Below are positions 8,284-16,792 of a DNA stretch of 51,540 nt, one piece after another (position 1 is the stretch's first letter; each line of letters begins with the position of its first letter). The DNA lies in contig CAJTZF010000017.1 of the NCBI GenBank assembly GCA_910584245.1, positions 1 through 51,540 on the forward strand, written 5' to 3'. The position numbers and the translations under genes are program-made. The stretch comes from an uncultured Eubacterium sp. GTDB taxonomy: Bacteria; Bacillota; Clostridia; Lachnospirales; Lachnospiraceae. Below the pieces are notes generated by a model. That model was not told where the DNA came from. It saw only the letters and a program-made list of their open reading frames with translations, and did no database searches.

Positions 8284-10026
8284 TCACACAATTCTGCAAA
8301 AATCGGTCACTACAATTTGCAGGGAACGAAAACCGCCGTACTCATCCACAGACGGATAATAAGCAAGTCCCAGGTCAATCTGGTTCGGCTTCCCCTGATA
8401 CAGCTTTTCCAGCTCCTCTTCGCCCCATTCCTCGCATATTAGCTGCTCCAATTCACCAATATTCCGAAAACAAACGGCATCTATGACAGTGCCGGCTATA
8501 TTTGCCACCTTCATTCCCAGTACGTTTTTATTCTTTCCGTACTTTGCCGCCCTCAACAGCTTAAAATGCTGCTCAGCAAAGACTGGTTTTGGATTTCCAT
8601 TACCGAACGGCTCCAACCGCTCCAAATCGGCAATCAGCCGCTCAGAAATGTGCCCCACAGGCAATGGCACATCAATATGTAAGACCGGTACAAAATCATC
8701 GGGCTGGAGACCCGAATTTTCATTTAACCGCTTTTCCAGTTCGGGTAAGTCGCACTCCCTCAACGTCATCCCCGCTGCCATTTTATGTCCGCCAAAACGC
8801 AGCATCAAATCCTGGCACTCCATGAGGCGGTCAAACATATGGTAGCTCTCGATCGAACGGCCAGAGCCTTTAACCAGGCCATCGCCCACAGATGTAAAAA
8901 CGATGACCGGATGATGATACCGCTCCCGGACTCTCCCCGCCACGATTCCCGCCAGGCTCTCATGGCAGTCCGGGAGATAGATGACCTGCACTTCGGGCAA
9001 GGGCGCCCCGCTTTTCTCCAGCTTCTCAAATGCCACTGCCGCCGCGTCCTCCGTCATCTGCTTTCTCGTGTCATTGATTTCCTTTAATTGTTCCGCCAGT
9101 ACAAGGGCCTTTTCTTTCTTTGTGGCGTCCAGTAGTTCAAATGCTTTTGCAACGGTGTCGATCCGCCCCGCTGCGTTAAAACATGGCCCGATAACAAATC
9201 CGATGTCATAGGCCCGTATATCCCTTTGCGTCAGGTTTTGTACCTCAAGCAGCGCGCGCAGCCCCACATTTTCCGTCGTTTTCAGACGCTTTAACCCCTC
9301 CTTTACAAGAATGCGGTTCTCACCCTGAAGCTCCATCACGTCCGCTACTGTAGCAATCGCCACATACTCCAGCAGCTCCTCCCGCCTGGAAGCCGGAATC
9401 CCAAACCTCTCATATAAGGCGCTAATCAGCTGAAATGCCACGCCCGCACCACACAGGCCTTTGAACGGATAATGACAATCCGCCTGTTTCTGGTCGATAA
9501 CCGCTTCTGCCCGGGGCGCTTCCCCCTGCACTTCATGGTGGTCAGTGACGATGACCGGCAGGGATCTATCCCTGGCATAGACAATCTCTTCCTTTGCCGC
9601 AATCCCATTGTCACAAGTAATAAGAAAACCCGCCCCCCATTCCAGCGCCTCGTCCACGATGCGCCGGTTCAGACCGTATCCCTCCGCGATACGGTCGGGG
9701 GTAAAAATCTTGCCTGAGATACCACAAACCTCAAACCCCTTTTTTAATATAAACGCTGAGAAGATCCCATCACAATCAAAATCCGAGGCAATTGCCGCAG
9801 ATCCCCCCCGTTTTTCCTGTATAAGATCCACCGCCTTATCCATATCCTTAAACAGCCAGGGCGAGCTGATACTGCTATATGTACCATTTAAGTATTCTTC
9901 GATTTCTGTCGCAGCGCTAACGCCCCGGTTTACAATACACCGCGCCGCCACCGGCGATATTTCATATTTCTCTCCGATCGCCCGGAAATCACTTTGTTTT
10001 GTCTGAAGGATCCATCGTTTCTTCAC
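8284..10026 (-). CDS. recJ: RecJ-type single-stranded-DNA exonuclease (DHH/DHHA1)
   Basis: 5'-3' exonuclease acting on single-stranded DNA in recombination and repair, in the cytoplasm. Motif I is seen as SDFDCDG (about residue 80), the DHH motif as VIVTDHHE (about 137), and the DHHA1 motif as RFGGHKMAAG in the C-terminal half; an OB-like tail follows. At 580 aa it is shorter than Bacillus RecJ (about 780 aa), consistent with a form lacking the extra C-terminal domain. The start at 10026 has only a weak GGGGAAA ribosome binding site. It lies downstream of the tRNA-Arg gene and is separated from it by two terminator-like hairpins, so its own promoter must lie close to 10030-10120; I could not fix it. 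Confidence 0.9.
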   Translation of the reverse strand: MKKRWILQTKQSDFRAIGEKYEISPVAARCIVNRGVSAATEIEEYLNGTYSSISSPWLFKDMDKAVDLIQEKRGGSAAIASDFDCDGIFSAFILKKGFEVCGISGKIFTPDRIAEGYGLNRRIVDEALEWGAGFLITCDNGIAAKEEIVYARDRSLPVIVTDHHEVQGEAPRAEAVIDQKQADCHYPFKGLCGAGVAFQLISALYERFGIPASRREELLEYVAIATVADVMELQGENRILVKEGLKRLKTTENVGLRALLEVQNLTQRDIRAYDIGFVIGPCFNAAGRIDTVAKAFELLDATKKEKALVLAEQLKEINDTRKQMTEDAAAVAFEKLEKSGAPLPEVQVIYLPDCHESLAGIVAGRVRERYHHPVIVFTSVGDGLVKGSGRSIESYHMFDRLMECQDLMLRFGGHKMAAGMTLRECDLPELEKRLNENSGLQPDDFVPVLHIDVPLPVGHISERLIADLERLEPFGNGNPKPVFAEQHFKLLRAAKYGKNKNVLGMKVANIAGTVIDAVCFRNIGELEQLICEEWGEEELEKLYQGKPNQIDLGLAYYPSVDEYGGFRSLQIVVTDFCRIV

Positions 10027-10064
10027 AACTGTTTCCCCATTTCGTAAATATTTTTTAATATTGT

Positions 10065-10094
10065 AAAAAGGTGCAGCTAAACAACGCGCACCTT
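10065..10094 (-). terminator. Terminator-like hairpin before recJ
   Basis: Minus strand AAGGTGC (10088-10094) pairs with GCACCTT (10068-10074) across a 13-nt loop and is followed by a T run. It is either a second terminator for the tRNA transcript or a recJ attenuator. Confidence 0.55.
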
Positions 10095-10119
10095 CCGCAT
10101 ACTAAAACTTTCTATAGGC

Positions 10120-10146
10120 AAAAAAGTCCCCCAATAAATGAGGGAC
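10120..10146 (-). terminator. Terminator of tRNA-Arg
   Basis: Minus strand GTCCCTC (10140-10146) pairs with GGGGGAC (10126-10132), loop ATTTATT, followed by six T. It starts 9 bases after the tRNA 3' end. Confidence 0.85.
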
Positions 10147-10154
10147 ATTCTTAC

Positions 10155-10227
10155 GTGGGTTAGAGGATTCGAACCCCCGACCTTTTGGTCCGTAGCCAAA
10201 CGCTCTATCCAGCTGAGCTAAACCCAC
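10155..10227 (-). tRNA. tRNA-Arg (anticodon ACG)
   Basis: A 73-nt cloverleaf on the minus strand: acceptor GTGGGTT/AACCCAC, D stem GCTC/GAGC, anticodon stem TTTGG/CCAAA with loop CTACGGA (anticodon ACG, read with inosine for CGN codons), and T arm GGGGG-TTCGAAT-CCTCT. CCA is not encoded. It has its own promoter and terminator and sits between sigF and recJ. Confidence 0.95.
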
Positions 10228-10248
10228 AAAATATATTCAACAAAAAGC

Positions 10249-10277
10249 ATGTTACCATAAACAAACAGTTTTGTCAA
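10249..10277 (-). promoter_or_regulatory. Promoter of tRNA-Arg
   Basis: Minus strand TTGACA (10272-10277), 17-bp spacer, TAACAT (10249-10254), 21 bases before the tRNA 5' end. Confidence 0.85.
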
Positions 10278-10295
10278 TAGTTTTTAAAAAATTTA

Positions 10296-11030
10296 TTATC
10301 CCGCGTGTCCATGTTTGCCTGTTATATATCCCCGGAGCCGGTGCAGGATTTTCTTCTCCATGCGGCTGACCTGGACCTGGCTGATTCCCATTTTCTCTGC
10401 CACCTCCCGCTGGGGATGGTTCTCATAATACCGCATTCGGATCAGATCCCTCTCGCGGTCGTCCAAAAGCACCATCAACTGCTCGATCAGCATCTGGTTT
10501 AAAAGCTGTTCATTCCAATCCGATTTTTCCTGTAGCTTTTCCTCGAGCAGCACCTCCTTTCCGTCTGAAAAAGAGATTGGTTTATAAATCGACTCTACCT
10601 CTGCATTTGCCTCGAGGGCAATGACGATGTCCTCCGGCGGAATCTCCGTCGCCGCCGCCAGCTCTTCAAGAGAGGGTTCCCTGTTTAGCTTCTGTGAGAG
10701 CTGGTCCGCCGCCCGCTTGATTTTCCACCCGTTTTCCTTAATGCTCCTGCTGACCTTTACCATGCCGTCATCTCTGAGAAAACGTTTAATCTCGCCGTTT
10801 ATGAGCGGAACCGCATACGTAGAAAATTTTACATCAAAATTCATGTCAAACTTGTCCACTGCTTTAATGAGACCAATCGCCCCGATCTGACTAAGCTCCT
10901 CCCTGTCATATCCGCGGCCTGCATAGCGGCTCACAATACTGTATACAAGTCCCATATTACTTTGTATCACCTGGTCCCTTGCCAATTTATCCCCTTCGCG
11001 TGCCATTTTTATAAGCTCTATGGTTTCCAT
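10296..11030 (-). CDS. sigF: Forespore sigma factor F (SpoIIAC)
   Basis: RNA polymerase sigma factor that starts the forespore programme after asymmetric division. Visible regions: sigma 2 with the core-binding/-10 segment (GLIKAVDKFD, FSTYA), sigma 3 (IPPEDI area), and sigma 4 with an HTH at the C-terminus (REVAEKMGISQVQVSRMEKK). The ATG at 11030 has GAGGGG 9 bases upstream; a GTG two codons earlier is less well placed. At 244 aa it matches SigF length. It is the third gene of the classical spoIIA operon, 14 bases after spoIIAB. SigG is the closest alternative, but the upstream spoIIAA-spoIIAB pair settles the identity. Confidence 0.96.
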   Translation of the reverse strand: METIELIKMAREGDKLARDQVIQSNMGLVYSIVSRYAGRGYDREELSQIGAIGLIKAVDKFDMNFDVKFSTYAVPLINGEIKRFLRDDGMVKVSRSIKENGWKIKRAADQLSQKLNREPSLEELAAATEIPPEDIVIALEANAEVESIYKPISFSDGKEVLLEEKLQEKSDWNEQLLNQMLIEQLMVLLDDRERDLIRMRYYENHPQREVAEKMGISQVQVSRMEKKILHRLRGYITGKHGHAG

Positions 11031-11044
11031 TGACACAATCCCCT

Positions 11045-11485
11045 CTAAGAAATATTTATAGCGCTATAGATCGTTTTCCGCATTTTTACCTTCGTTCCGC
11101 TGCCCGGTTCCGATTCCACCTGAAGGTCATCCATAAAGGCCTCCATAAAGGCAAATCCCATGCCGGAGCGGTCAAGCTCCGGCTTCGATGTATATAACGG
11201 TTCCATCGCTTTTGTGATATCGGGAATCCCCTCCCCCTCATCCGAAATTTCCAGATAAACCGTATTTTCTTCAATTCTCCCCGCAATCCGGACCATACCC
11301 TGGCACTTTTCGTAGCCGTGGATGATTGCATTCGTAACCGCTTCCGACACCGCTGTCTTAATGTCTGACAGCTCTTCAAGCGTCGGATTCAGCTTGATCA
11401 CAAATGCGCTTACTACCGACCGGGCAAAGCTCTCATTTTCGGATATACTGCTGAACTCCAATTTCATTTCATTATATGTACTCAT
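11045..11485 (-). CDS. spoIIAB: Anti-sigma F factor and kinase SpoIIAB
   Basis: GHKL-type serine kinase that binds and inhibits sigma F and phosphorylates SpoIIAA. Hallmarks: N-box EAVTNAIIHGY (about residue 45), G1 box DEGEGIPD, and the G2 region SGMGFAFMEAFMD; the sigma-binding N-terminus is present. The start at 11485 (MSTYNEMKLEF) has GGAGGA 7 bases upstream and yields 146 aa, the same length as the Bacillus protein; a frame to 11500 would begin inside the ribosome binding site region. It lies between spoIIAA and sigF in the conserved order. Confidence 0.96.
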   Translation of the reverse strand: MSTYNEMKLEFSSISENESFARSVVSAFVIKLNPTLEELSDIKTAVSEAVTNAIIHGYEKCQGMVRIAGRIEENTVYLEISDEGEGIPDITKAMEPLYTSKPELDRSGMGFAFMEAFMDDLQVESEPGSGTKVKMRKTIYSAINIS

Positions 11486-11528
11486 TCCCTTTTCCTCCAT
11501 TTATTCCAGCGGCCATGCGGCCGCGCCT

Positions 11529-11837
11529 TCACACCTTCTGAACAATTTTATATAAGCCGGACATGGAAAAAATCCGGTCCACACCGGCTCCCACGCCTGT
11601 CACAAACACATTTCCTCCAAAATAATGCATTTTCCGGTAGCGTCCCATAACCATCCCAATTCCCGAGCTATCCATAAAAGTCATGCCCGAAAAATCAAAT
11701 ACAACATTTTTTACATTTCCCTTTTCGATCAGAACATCGGTTGTTTTGCTAATTTGGGCCGCCGCATGGTGGTCCAGTTCTTCGCTTATATGTAAAACAA
11801 TATTGGCCCCTTTCCTCTCTAATGAAAAATTCTCCAT
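11529..11837 (-). CDS. spoIIAA: Anti-anti-sigma factor SpoIIAA
   Basis: STAS-domain protein that, when dephosphorylated, binds SpoIIAB and frees sigma F. The regulatory phosphoserine motif MDSSGIGMVMGRY is intact near residue 55. I favour the ATG at 11837 (MENFSLER), with GGAG 6 bases upstream, giving 102 aa; an ATG four codons upstream has a poorer site. It is the first gene of the spoIIA operon. Upstream lies the terminator of the TPR gene. A sigma-H-type promoter is expected from the family, but I could not point to a convincing one. Confidence 0.95.
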   Translation of the reverse strand: MENFSLERKGANIVLHISEELDHHAAAQISKTTDVLIEKGNVKNVVFDFSGMTFMDSSGIGMVMGRYRKMHYFGGNVFVTGVGAGVDRIFSMSGLYKIVQKV

Positions 11838-11880
11838 AACAATCTCCATTCCCGCGCACTTCTGTGCGCAATAATATTAT

Positions 11881-11935
11881 AAAAAAGAACTACAAAAGAA
11901 TGGAACATAATGTCCTTATTCTTCCGTAGTTCTTT
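11881..11935 (-). terminator. Terminator after the TPR protein gene
   Basis: Minus strand AAAGAACTAC (11926-11935) pairs with GTAGTTCTTT (11884-11893); AAGAAT/ATTCTT extends the stem inward, and a T run follows. Confidence 0.85.
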
Positions 11936-11952
11936 CTAATCCATTTCGATGT

Positions 11953-13344
11953 CTACTGCCCAAGTTGTCTCATGCGGGTTCTCGCCTCAGTCGCACGCCC
12001 CGTTTTATCATCTACATCGAGAACTTTCTGATAATACTCCTGTGCCTTCTTCTTCTTTCCCCTCTGGTGATAAACACGCCCCATAAAATACAGCGCATCC
12101 TGGTTTTTCTCGTCATATGACAGCACCTGTAATAACAGTTTCTCCGCATCGTCATACTTGCCGCTGTTGAAAGCTGCCCTGCCATCCTCGAATAACTTTT
12201 TCACATCCTGTGCGGTAAGCTTTTTCGACACCATCTTAAACAGTGCTTTCGTCTCCTCCGTATCAAAATCGCCCTCTGAATATCCGTTTACAGACGTTGC
12301 CGCCATAATCCGGTCACCGTCCGTATAATACTTGACAGCAAGCAAAAGCTTTTGGTTCATTTCCGCTTTTTCGGAGTTCGCATTTTTTTCCTTGTCCAGT
12401 TTCTTCTGAAGCTCGTCCGCTTTCTCTTTTAAAGAATCCCTTTCCTGTTCCAGAGAAGAAATCTCTGCTTCTTTCACGGAAAGCATCTGATTGCTCTCCG
12501 CTATGTTTTCAGAACTGCTGCCCGTCTCACTTTTCAGAAGTGTCGGCCGTATAAGTACAAAGCTTATAACCAAACCGATAATAATACCGATAATAACATT
12601 GATCGCGGGCATCCAGTGGCGCTTTTCTTCCTTATAGGCGCCGACCGGCTGTACATTGGCCAGAGGATCTTTCTTCGGCTGCTGCTTGTACACCTTGGCC
12701 TGATTATCCCTGCTTCTCCCTGAATCACCGAACTTATCGCCGATTTCCTGCATATACCGCAGCGTCGTGGTGTTATTGAAATCAATTCTTCTCGCCCGCT
12801 TTAAACACTTTGCCGCCTTCGCATAGTCCCTCGACTTCATGTACAAAAGCGCCAAAAGCTGATGGGCGCGGACAAATTTCGGATTCAGGCTTACGACCTT
12901 CTTTAACTGGATCACCGCCAGGTCCTCATTCCCACCCTTTGCCGCAGACAGCGCGGAATTGTATTTTTTAATCGTCTGGTTTACCGCGTCCAGCGCCGTC
13001 TGGTTCCTCTGTATCACATTAATATAATACTCGGCACGGTTATGTTCCGGCTGAAGATAGCGGCTGAGTACCCATTCACTCAGAGCGGCAACCGTCTCTC
13101 CCATTTCATTGTATACAAGTCCGAGTAAATTGCGGGCACTGGTATTATACTTATGAAACTCCAGGCTCTTCTTCAAAACAAGCACCGCACCTGACAAATC
13201 GCGGACCTGCGCCTTTTCCAGTCCCATATTGTAATATGCGTTGGAAATCCTACGCACATAATGTATCATATCCAGGTCTTGTCCACAAAAATTACATACC
13301 TCTGCATCATCCGTTATATTTGCATCACATCTTGGACATTTCAT
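11953..13344 (-). CDS. Zinc-ribbon, TPR and coiled-coil membrane protein
   Basis: Protein of unknown function with a clear architecture. The N-terminal zinc ribbon has two CxxC pairs (CPRCDANI and CNFCGQDL, residues 3-21). Three or more TPR-like repeats (about residues 35-205) follow, then one transmembrane helix around residue 250 (INVIIGIIIGLVISFVLI). A coiled coil (about 275-320) leads to two further C-terminal TPRs (about 385-455). The topology suggests a cytoplasmic scaffold facing an extracellular TPR domain. Its start has CAGGAA just upstream. It follows a 49-residue gene by 38 bases and ends at a strong terminator, so the two form a unit. Position between valS and spoIIA gives no functional clue; a cell-envelope or division scaffold is a guess. 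Confidence 0.85.
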   Translation of the reverse strand: MKCPRCDANITDDAEVCNFCGQDLDMIHYVRRISNAYYNMGLEKAQVRDLSGAVLVLKKSLEFHKYNTSARNLLGLVYNEMGETVAALSEWVLSRYLQPEHNRAEYYINVIQRNQTALDAVNQTIKKYNSALSAAKGGNEDLAVIQLKKVVSLNPKFVRAHQLLALLYMKSRDYAKAAKCLKRARRIDFNNTTTLRYMQEIGDKFGDSGRSRDNQAKVYKQQPKKDPLANVQPVGAYKEEKRHWMPAINVIIGIIIGLVISFVLIRPTLLKSETGSSSENIAESNQMLSVKEAEISSLEQERDSLKEKADELQKKLDKEKNANSEKAEMNQKLLLAVKYYTDGDRIMAATSVNGYSEGDFDTEETKALFKMVSKKLTAQDVKKLFEDGRAAFNSGKYDDAEKLLLQVLSYDEKNQDALYFMGRVYHQRGKKKKAQEYYQKVLDVDDKTGRATEARTRMRQLGQ

Positions 13345-13382
13345 TCCTGTTCCTCCAACTATTCAAAACACATACGGCAGCT

Positions 13383-13532
13383 TCAAAGAGAAGCCGTCGT
13401 CTTCACATCCGCAATCAGCTCTCTAACAATGTCGGTTAAATCAGTTAAATTATTGTTGTTCACAACATTCTCGACCTGTTCCACATCCGGACTTGGCTCA
13501 TACTTTTCCAGCTCTTCTTCAAAATTAATCAT
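13383..13532 (-). CDS. Small acidic protein, 49 aa
   Basis: Short gene starting at an ATG at 13532 with GAGGGAA 4-10 bases upstream and ending with TGA at 13383-13385. The product begins MINFEEELEKYEPSPDVEQV, is acidic and probably helical, with an NNNNLTDLTD stretch in the middle. It has no transmembrane segment or known motif. The promoter at 13608-13636 precedes it, and the TPR/zinc-ribbon gene starts 38 bases downstream, so the two are probably co-transcribed. I do not recognise a function; the coding call rests on the ribosome binding site, promoter and amino-acid composition. Confidence 0.75.
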   Translation of the reverse strand: MINFEEELEKYEPSPDVEQVENVVNNNNLTDLTDIVRELIADVKTTASL

Positions 13533-13607
13533 AGTTCCCTCGCATTCTGCCGCTTAAGCGGCCTTCCCTTCTTGTTATCCTGAAGCGTATTCGTAATCCT
13601 AACAAAC

Positions 13608-13636
13608 ATAATAACTACTTTCCAGGAAAAAAGCAA
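13608..13636 (-). promoter_or_regulatory. Promoter of the 49-aa gene / TPR gene unit
   Basis: Minus strand TTGCTT (13631-13636), 17-bp spacer, TATTAT (13608-13613). Confidence 0.6.
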
Positions 13637-13673
13637 GAGGAAAAAGCCGCTTTCTGTAAAAACTATCGCAATC

Positions 13674-16361
13674 TTAGACAAGATCCGACCGGTCTGCGCC
13701 AAGCTGTGAAAGCCTCTCCTTCACCTGTGCCATCATTCCCTGGTATTTTTCCAGCTTCGCCTTTTCTTCCTCAATCTTCGCCGCGGGAGCTTTATTTACA
13801 AAGTTCGGGTTTCCAAGCATTCCCTCCGAACGCTTCAGCTCGCCGGCGAGACGCTTCTCTTCTTTCCTGAGGCGCTGGATCTCCTTTTCAACATCCACAA
13901 GCTCAGCAAACGGCATATAAATCGTGCCTCTGTCAATTACAACCGATACGGCATCCTGTTCTATTCCCTCCTTGCCTTCTTGAATTACAACCTCACTGGC
14001 ATAGCCGAGAGTGGCAAAAAACACGCGGTTTTTCTCAAAGATATCCCGGATACCGGTATCCTCTGACACAACAAATACTTTCGCTTTTTTGCTCGGCGGA
14101 ACATTCATTTCCCCTCGCACATTCCGAATTCCTTTTACCGCTTCCTTAATCCGTTCCACTGCGTCCATGTCCGCCTCAAAACCGATGGCGCCCTGTATAT
14201 CTTCTTGACCCTCCCTGTACGGCCAGTCCGAAATCATGATCGACACGCTCTCATTCCCCATAAGCGTGCAGTAAATCTCTTCCGTGATAAACGGCATATA
14301 GGGATGCAGAAGCTTTAGCGCATCAATAAGCACTGTTTTGAGCGTATACAGCGCCGCCGCCTTTGTCCCGTCCTCCTCATTGTACAGACGCGGCTTAACC
14401 ATCTCAATATACCAGTCACAGAATTCCTCCCATATAAAATCATATATTTTCTGCACCGCGATGCCGAGATCAAAGCTTTCCATCAACGCCGTAACATCCT
14501 TCGCCAGCTTGCGGCATTTGGCCAAAATCCATTTATCCGCCTGCGTAAGCTGGGATAGGTCGGCCGTCTGACCCGCAAGTCCTTCATTTTGCACAAAATT
14601 CATCATGATGAAACGGGATGCATTCCATACCTTATTGGCAAAGTTCCGGCTCGCCTCTACGCGCTCCCAGTAAAAACGCATATCGTTGCCCGGCGCGTTG
14701 CCGGTCACCAAAGTCAGACGCAGGGCATCTGCACCGTATTTATCAATAACCTCCAGCGGATCAATTCCGTTGCCAAGCGATTTACTCATCTTCCGTCCCT
14801 GCGAATCTCTCACAAGTCCGTGAATCAACACCGTGTCAAACGGTGCCTGCCCCGTCTGCTCGATTCCACTGAACATCATGCGCATTACCCAGAACGGTAT
14901 AATATCGTACCCGGTCACAAGTGTGCTCGTCGGATAAAAATACTTCATTTCCTCCGTATCATCCGGCCATCCGAGCGTCGAGAACGGCCATAGGGCCGAA
15001 CTGAACCACGTATCCAGTGTATCCGGATCCTGACGCATCTTCTTTCCGCATTTTGGGCAGACCGCCTCCTTTTCCGCCGTGACTACAAGCTCACCGCAGC
15101 CGTCACAATAAAAGGCCGGAATCTGGTGCCCCCACCAGAGCTGCCGGGAAATACACCAGTCTCGTATATTTTCCAGCCAGTGATAATAAATTTTATTGAA
15201 ATGCTCCGGCACAAATTTCGTCTCGCCCTTTTTCACTGCCTCAATCGCGGGGCCGGCGAGAGGTTTCATCTTTACAAACCACTGCTTGCTTACTTTTGGC
15301 TCGACTGTCGTCCCACAGCGGTAACAGGTCCCTACATTGTGGTCGTGGTCCTCCACCTTCACAAGAGCCCCCTCTTTCTCGAGATCTTTTACAATCGCCT
15401 CCCTCGCCTCATACCGGTCCATGCCCGCATAGGCCGCATAATCGCCGACAATCTTCGCGTCGTCAGTCATAACATTGATGACGGGGAGATCGTGGCGGAG
15501 TCCCACCTCAAAGTCATTCGGGTCATGCGCCGGCGTTATCTTTACGACGCCAGTACCAAATTCCATATCCACATATTCATCGGCAATAAGCGGAATCTCC
15601 CTGTGAACGATCGGCAACACGAGCATTTTCCCGATCAGATCTTTATATCTCTCATCGTTCGGGTTCACCGCAACAGCAGTATCGCCAAGCAATGTCTCCG
15701 GGCGCGTCGTCGCCAGGTTAATATAGCCGCTTCCATCGGCAAACGCATAGCGGAGATGCCAGAAATGCCCCTTTTGGTCCTCGTACTCCACCTCGGCGTC
15801 AGAAATAGACGTCAGGCAATGCGGGCACCAGTTAATAATGCGCTCGCCCCGATAGATCAGTCCCTTATTATAAAGCTTAACAAATACCTCTTTTACTGCC
15901 TTATTGCACCCCTCGTCCATCGTAAAGCGCTCGCGCTCCCAGTCACACGACGATCCCATTTTTTTCAGCTGGGATACAATTCGTCCCCCATACTGCTCTT
16001 TCCAATCCCAGGCGCGCTCCAAAAACTTTTCGCGTCCAATCTCCTCCTTTGTCACACCCTCTTCCCGCATCGCCTCGACGATTTTCGCCTCCGTCGCGAT
16101 AGAGGCATGGTCTGTTCCCGGCAGCCATAGCGCCTCAAATCCCTGCATCCTCTTGAACCGGATCAGAATGTCCTGCAACGTATTGTCCAACGCGTGCCCC
16201 ATATGGAGCTGTCCCGTAATATTCGGTGGCGGAATCACGATCGTATACGGTTTCTTGTCCGGATTTACCTCCGCGTGAAAATAATGGTTGCTGACCCATT
16301 TCGTATATAACCGGTCCTCAATGTCTTTCGGGTCATAATTTTTCTCCAATTCCTTCTTCAT
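13674..16361 (-). CDS. valS: Valine--tRNA ligase
   Basis: Class I aminoacyl-tRNA synthetase charging tRNA-Val. Visible: PPPNITGQLHMGHALD with the HIGH-type motif HMGH (about residue 50), the editing CP1 domain, zinc-binding pairs (CYRCGTTVE; CDGCGE and CPKCGKK), the KMSKS signature (GRKMSKSLGNG, about residue 530), and the C-terminal coiled-coil arm (about 825-890) typical of ValRS. I set the start at 16361 (MKKELEKNYD) because AAGGAG lies 8-9 bases upstream, giving 895 aa; upstream alternative starts overlap the ribosome binding site. It is preceded by a T-box leader with a GUA specifier, so expression rises when uncharged tRNA-Val accumulates. Confidence 0.97.
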   Translation of the reverse strand: MKKELEKNYDPKDIEDRLYTKWVSNHYFHAEVNPDKKPYTIVIPPPNITGQLHMGHALDNTLQDILIRFKRMQGFEALWLPGTDHASIATEAKIVEAMREEGVTKEEIGREKFLERAWDWKEQYGGRIVSQLKKMGSSCDWERERFTMDEGCNKAVKEVFVKLYNKGLIYRGERIINWCPHCLTSISDAEVEYEDQKGHFWHLRYAFADGSGYINLATTRPETLLGDTAVAVNPNDERYKDLIGKMLVLPIVHREIPLIADEYVDMEFGTGVVKITPAHDPNDFEVGLRHDLPVINVMTDDAKIVGDYAAYAGMDRYEAREAIVKDLEKEGALVKVEDHDHNVGTCYRCGTTVEPKVSKQWFVKMKPLAGPAIEAVKKGETKFVPEHFNKIYYHWLENIRDWCISRQLWWGHQIPAFYCDGCGELVVTAEKEAVCPKCGKKMRQDPDTLDTWFSSALWPFSTLGWPDDTEEMKYFYPTSTLVTGYDIIPFWVMRMMFSGIEQTGQAPFDTVLIHGLVRDSQGRKMSKSLGNGIDPLEVIDKYGADALRLTLVTGNAPGNDMRFYWERVEASRNFANKVWNASRFIMMNFVQNEGLAGQTADLSQLTQADKWILAKCRKLAKDVTALMESFDLGIAVQKIYDFIWEEFCDWYIEMVKPRLYNEEDGTKAAALYTLKTVLIDALKLLHPYMPFITEEIYCTLMGNESVSIMISDWPYREGQEDIQGAIGFEADMDAVERIKEAVKGIRNVRGEMNVPPSKKAKVFVVSEDTGIRDIFEKNRVFFATLGYASEVVIQEGKEGIEQDAVSVVIDRGTIYMPFAELVDVEKEIQRLRKEEKRLAGELKRSEGMLGNPNFVNKAPAAKIEEEKAKLEKYQGMMAQVKERLSQLGADRSDLV

Positions 16362-16397
16362 TACCATTCTCCTTTTCAAAATATTGTGATAACGATT

Positions 16398-16428
16398 AAA
16401 AGCCTCGGGCTGGTACCAGTCCGAAGCT
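16398..16428 (-). terminator. T-box terminator of the valS leader
   Basis: Minus strand AGCTTCGGACTGG pairs with CCAGCCCGAGGCT (16401-16428 overall, two G-T pairs), followed by TTTT. It lies about 50 bases after the T-box sequence and about 40 bases before the valS start. Confidence 0.75.
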
Positions 16429-16723
16429 CTTGAAATGCATGCTAATCCGGTACCATCCCCTTATAAGGGCGAACATTCGTCGCGGTACCACCTTATTTCA
16501 AATAAAAAGATCTCCGATCTTTTTATTCCTCATTTTGCTGGTAACGGAGCAACCCGTCATTTCCTACTAAATCCACCCGGCCTCCACATCGGACAGGCCC
16601 GGATTGTTCAAAAATTCTGCTCCGAAGCTACCTTCCATCTGGCACTTCCCGGATGTCTCTCAGCCGGTGAACATCCTCTCTGGCGGGGTTACAAGATGTA
16701 CTCCTCTTCATCTTCGCATTTAT
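16398..16723 (-). ncRNA. T-box riboswitch leader controlling valS
   Basis: Transcribed leader of about 325 nt. The T-box core AAGGTGGTACCGCG lies at 16481-16494, and its antiterminator partner TCGCCCTT follows at 16465-16473. Upstream are a stem III hairpin AAAAAGATC-GGA-GATCTTTTT (16505-16525) and stem I with an AGTA loop-E element. A specifier loop contains the codon GTA (16629-16631) for valine. The UGGU in the core matches the tRNA-Val acceptor end ACCA. Uncharged tRNA-Val would stabilise the antiterminator and allow valS transcription. Confidence 0.93.
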
Positions 16724-16729
16724 GGTACT

Positions 16730-16758
16730 ATCATAGAAAAAAAAATGGGATCTGTCAA
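16730..16758 (-). promoter_or_regulatory. Promoter of the T-box leader and valS
   Basis: Minus strand TTGACA (16753-16758), 17-bp spacer, TATGAT (16730-16735). It lies just after the stop codon of the upstream three-gene operon. Confidence 0.88.
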
Positions 16759-16792
16759 GGGAAAGTTTTGTACTGTAAACATACTCTATATA

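Noticed and set aside
11838..11950. A sigma-H promoter in front of spoIIAA
   Set aside because: Expected from the family, but no pair of -35 and -10 elements at proper spacing could be found.
15126..16130. A 334-codon open frame antisense to valS
   Set aside because: It mirrors the valS coding strand, has no ribosome binding site and its translation matches no protein pattern.
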